From a virus, in IMG/VR virus record IMGVR_UViG_3300032245_000153, positions 1 through 31,670 of that record: a DNA stretch of 31,670 bases, one strand, 5' to 3'. The translations under genes were made by a program, and so were the position numbers. Positions 31,627 to 31,670 of the stretch are shown here, piece by piece; the stretch's first letter is position 1; every line of letters begins with the position of its first letter. The notes below the pieces were generated by a model that worked only from the letters and a program-made list of their open reading frames with translations, was not told where the DNA came from and did not search any database.

Positions 31627-31670
31627 TTAGTTAATTCGTATTACAGCAGTGGTTGAAGTTGCTGAAGGGA
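31627..31670 (-). CDS. 3' end of an upstream late gene (partial)
   Basis: On the reverse strand the last 13 codons before a TAA at 31627-31629 read PSATSTTAVIRIN. The small-residue and threonine-rich composition fits a phage virion protein, and the spacing to the next gene's ribosome site is right for the compact late operon. Another frame ends at 31631-31633 but reads less convincingly (cysteine and asparagine-rich). The rest of the gene is outside the window. Confidence 0.45.
   Translation of the reverse strand, partial: PSATSTTAVIRIN

Overview
The window is an AT-rich segment of a tailed double-stranded DNA bacteriophage, or a prophage-free metagenomic phage contig. It is packed with phage genes and has almost no intergenic space. 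No chromosomal housekeeping gene, rRNA, tRNA, IS element, integrase or CRISPR array was seen. The host is most likely Gram-negative: two phage proteins carry Sec signal peptides with multiple cysteines, and the lysis region has a gene-transfer-agent-type holin and a spanin-like membrane coiled-coil protein. Large ejection-type proteins and a P22 gp10/T7 tail-tube-like scaffold suggest a short-tailed (podovirus-like) virion, but terminase, portal, major capsid and DNA polymerase lie outside the window, so this is inference.

Forward-strand early block (1-9380). It starts inside a gene for a tandem 2-oxoglutarate/Fe(II) oxygenase, followed by three tiny overlapping genes. Next come a RecB/Cas4-like PD-(D/E)XK nuclease with four cysteines, a small HNH nuclease, a leader with a clear intrinsic terminator, an SNF2-type helicase and a second HNH-type nuclease. 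A very good sigma70 promoter (4640-4667) overlaps the stop of that nuclease and drives a coiled-coil protein, a putative zinc-containing ssDNA-binding protein and a small HTH regulator. After a structured 104-base spacer comes a large AEP-type primase fused to a P-loop helicase. This block is DNA replication, recombination and nuclease functions.

Reverse-strand late block (31670 down to 9375), read right to left. An adhesion region runs from 31670 to 24207: the end of an unidentified gene, a virion protein, a large repeat-rich fibre, a protein with exact 20-residue acidic repeats, a second fibre, and three paralogous glycine-rich fibre genes with a small accessory gene between them. A secretion/lysis cassette follows (24205-21512): two exported cysteine-containing proteins, an i-spanin-like protein, a holin and a GH24 lysozyme. 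Then come a tail tube/stabilisation-like protein with two inserted Ig-like modules, two small virion proteins, and the internal-virion/ejection group: 442, 136 (GNAT-like), 365, 418 and 1768 residues, the last with an HExxH metallopeptidase motif. The two blocks converge and overlap by six bases at 9375-9380.

The least ordinary parts are the two-protein secreted module with thrombospondin-1-like repeats beside the lysis genes, whose 3' end overlaps the spanin-like gene by 137 bases; the three-copy glycine-rich fibre array; the 20-residue-repeat protein; and the two non-coding early spacers that share a GCTAGACG-led structured element. No stretch over 300 bases lacks a gene.
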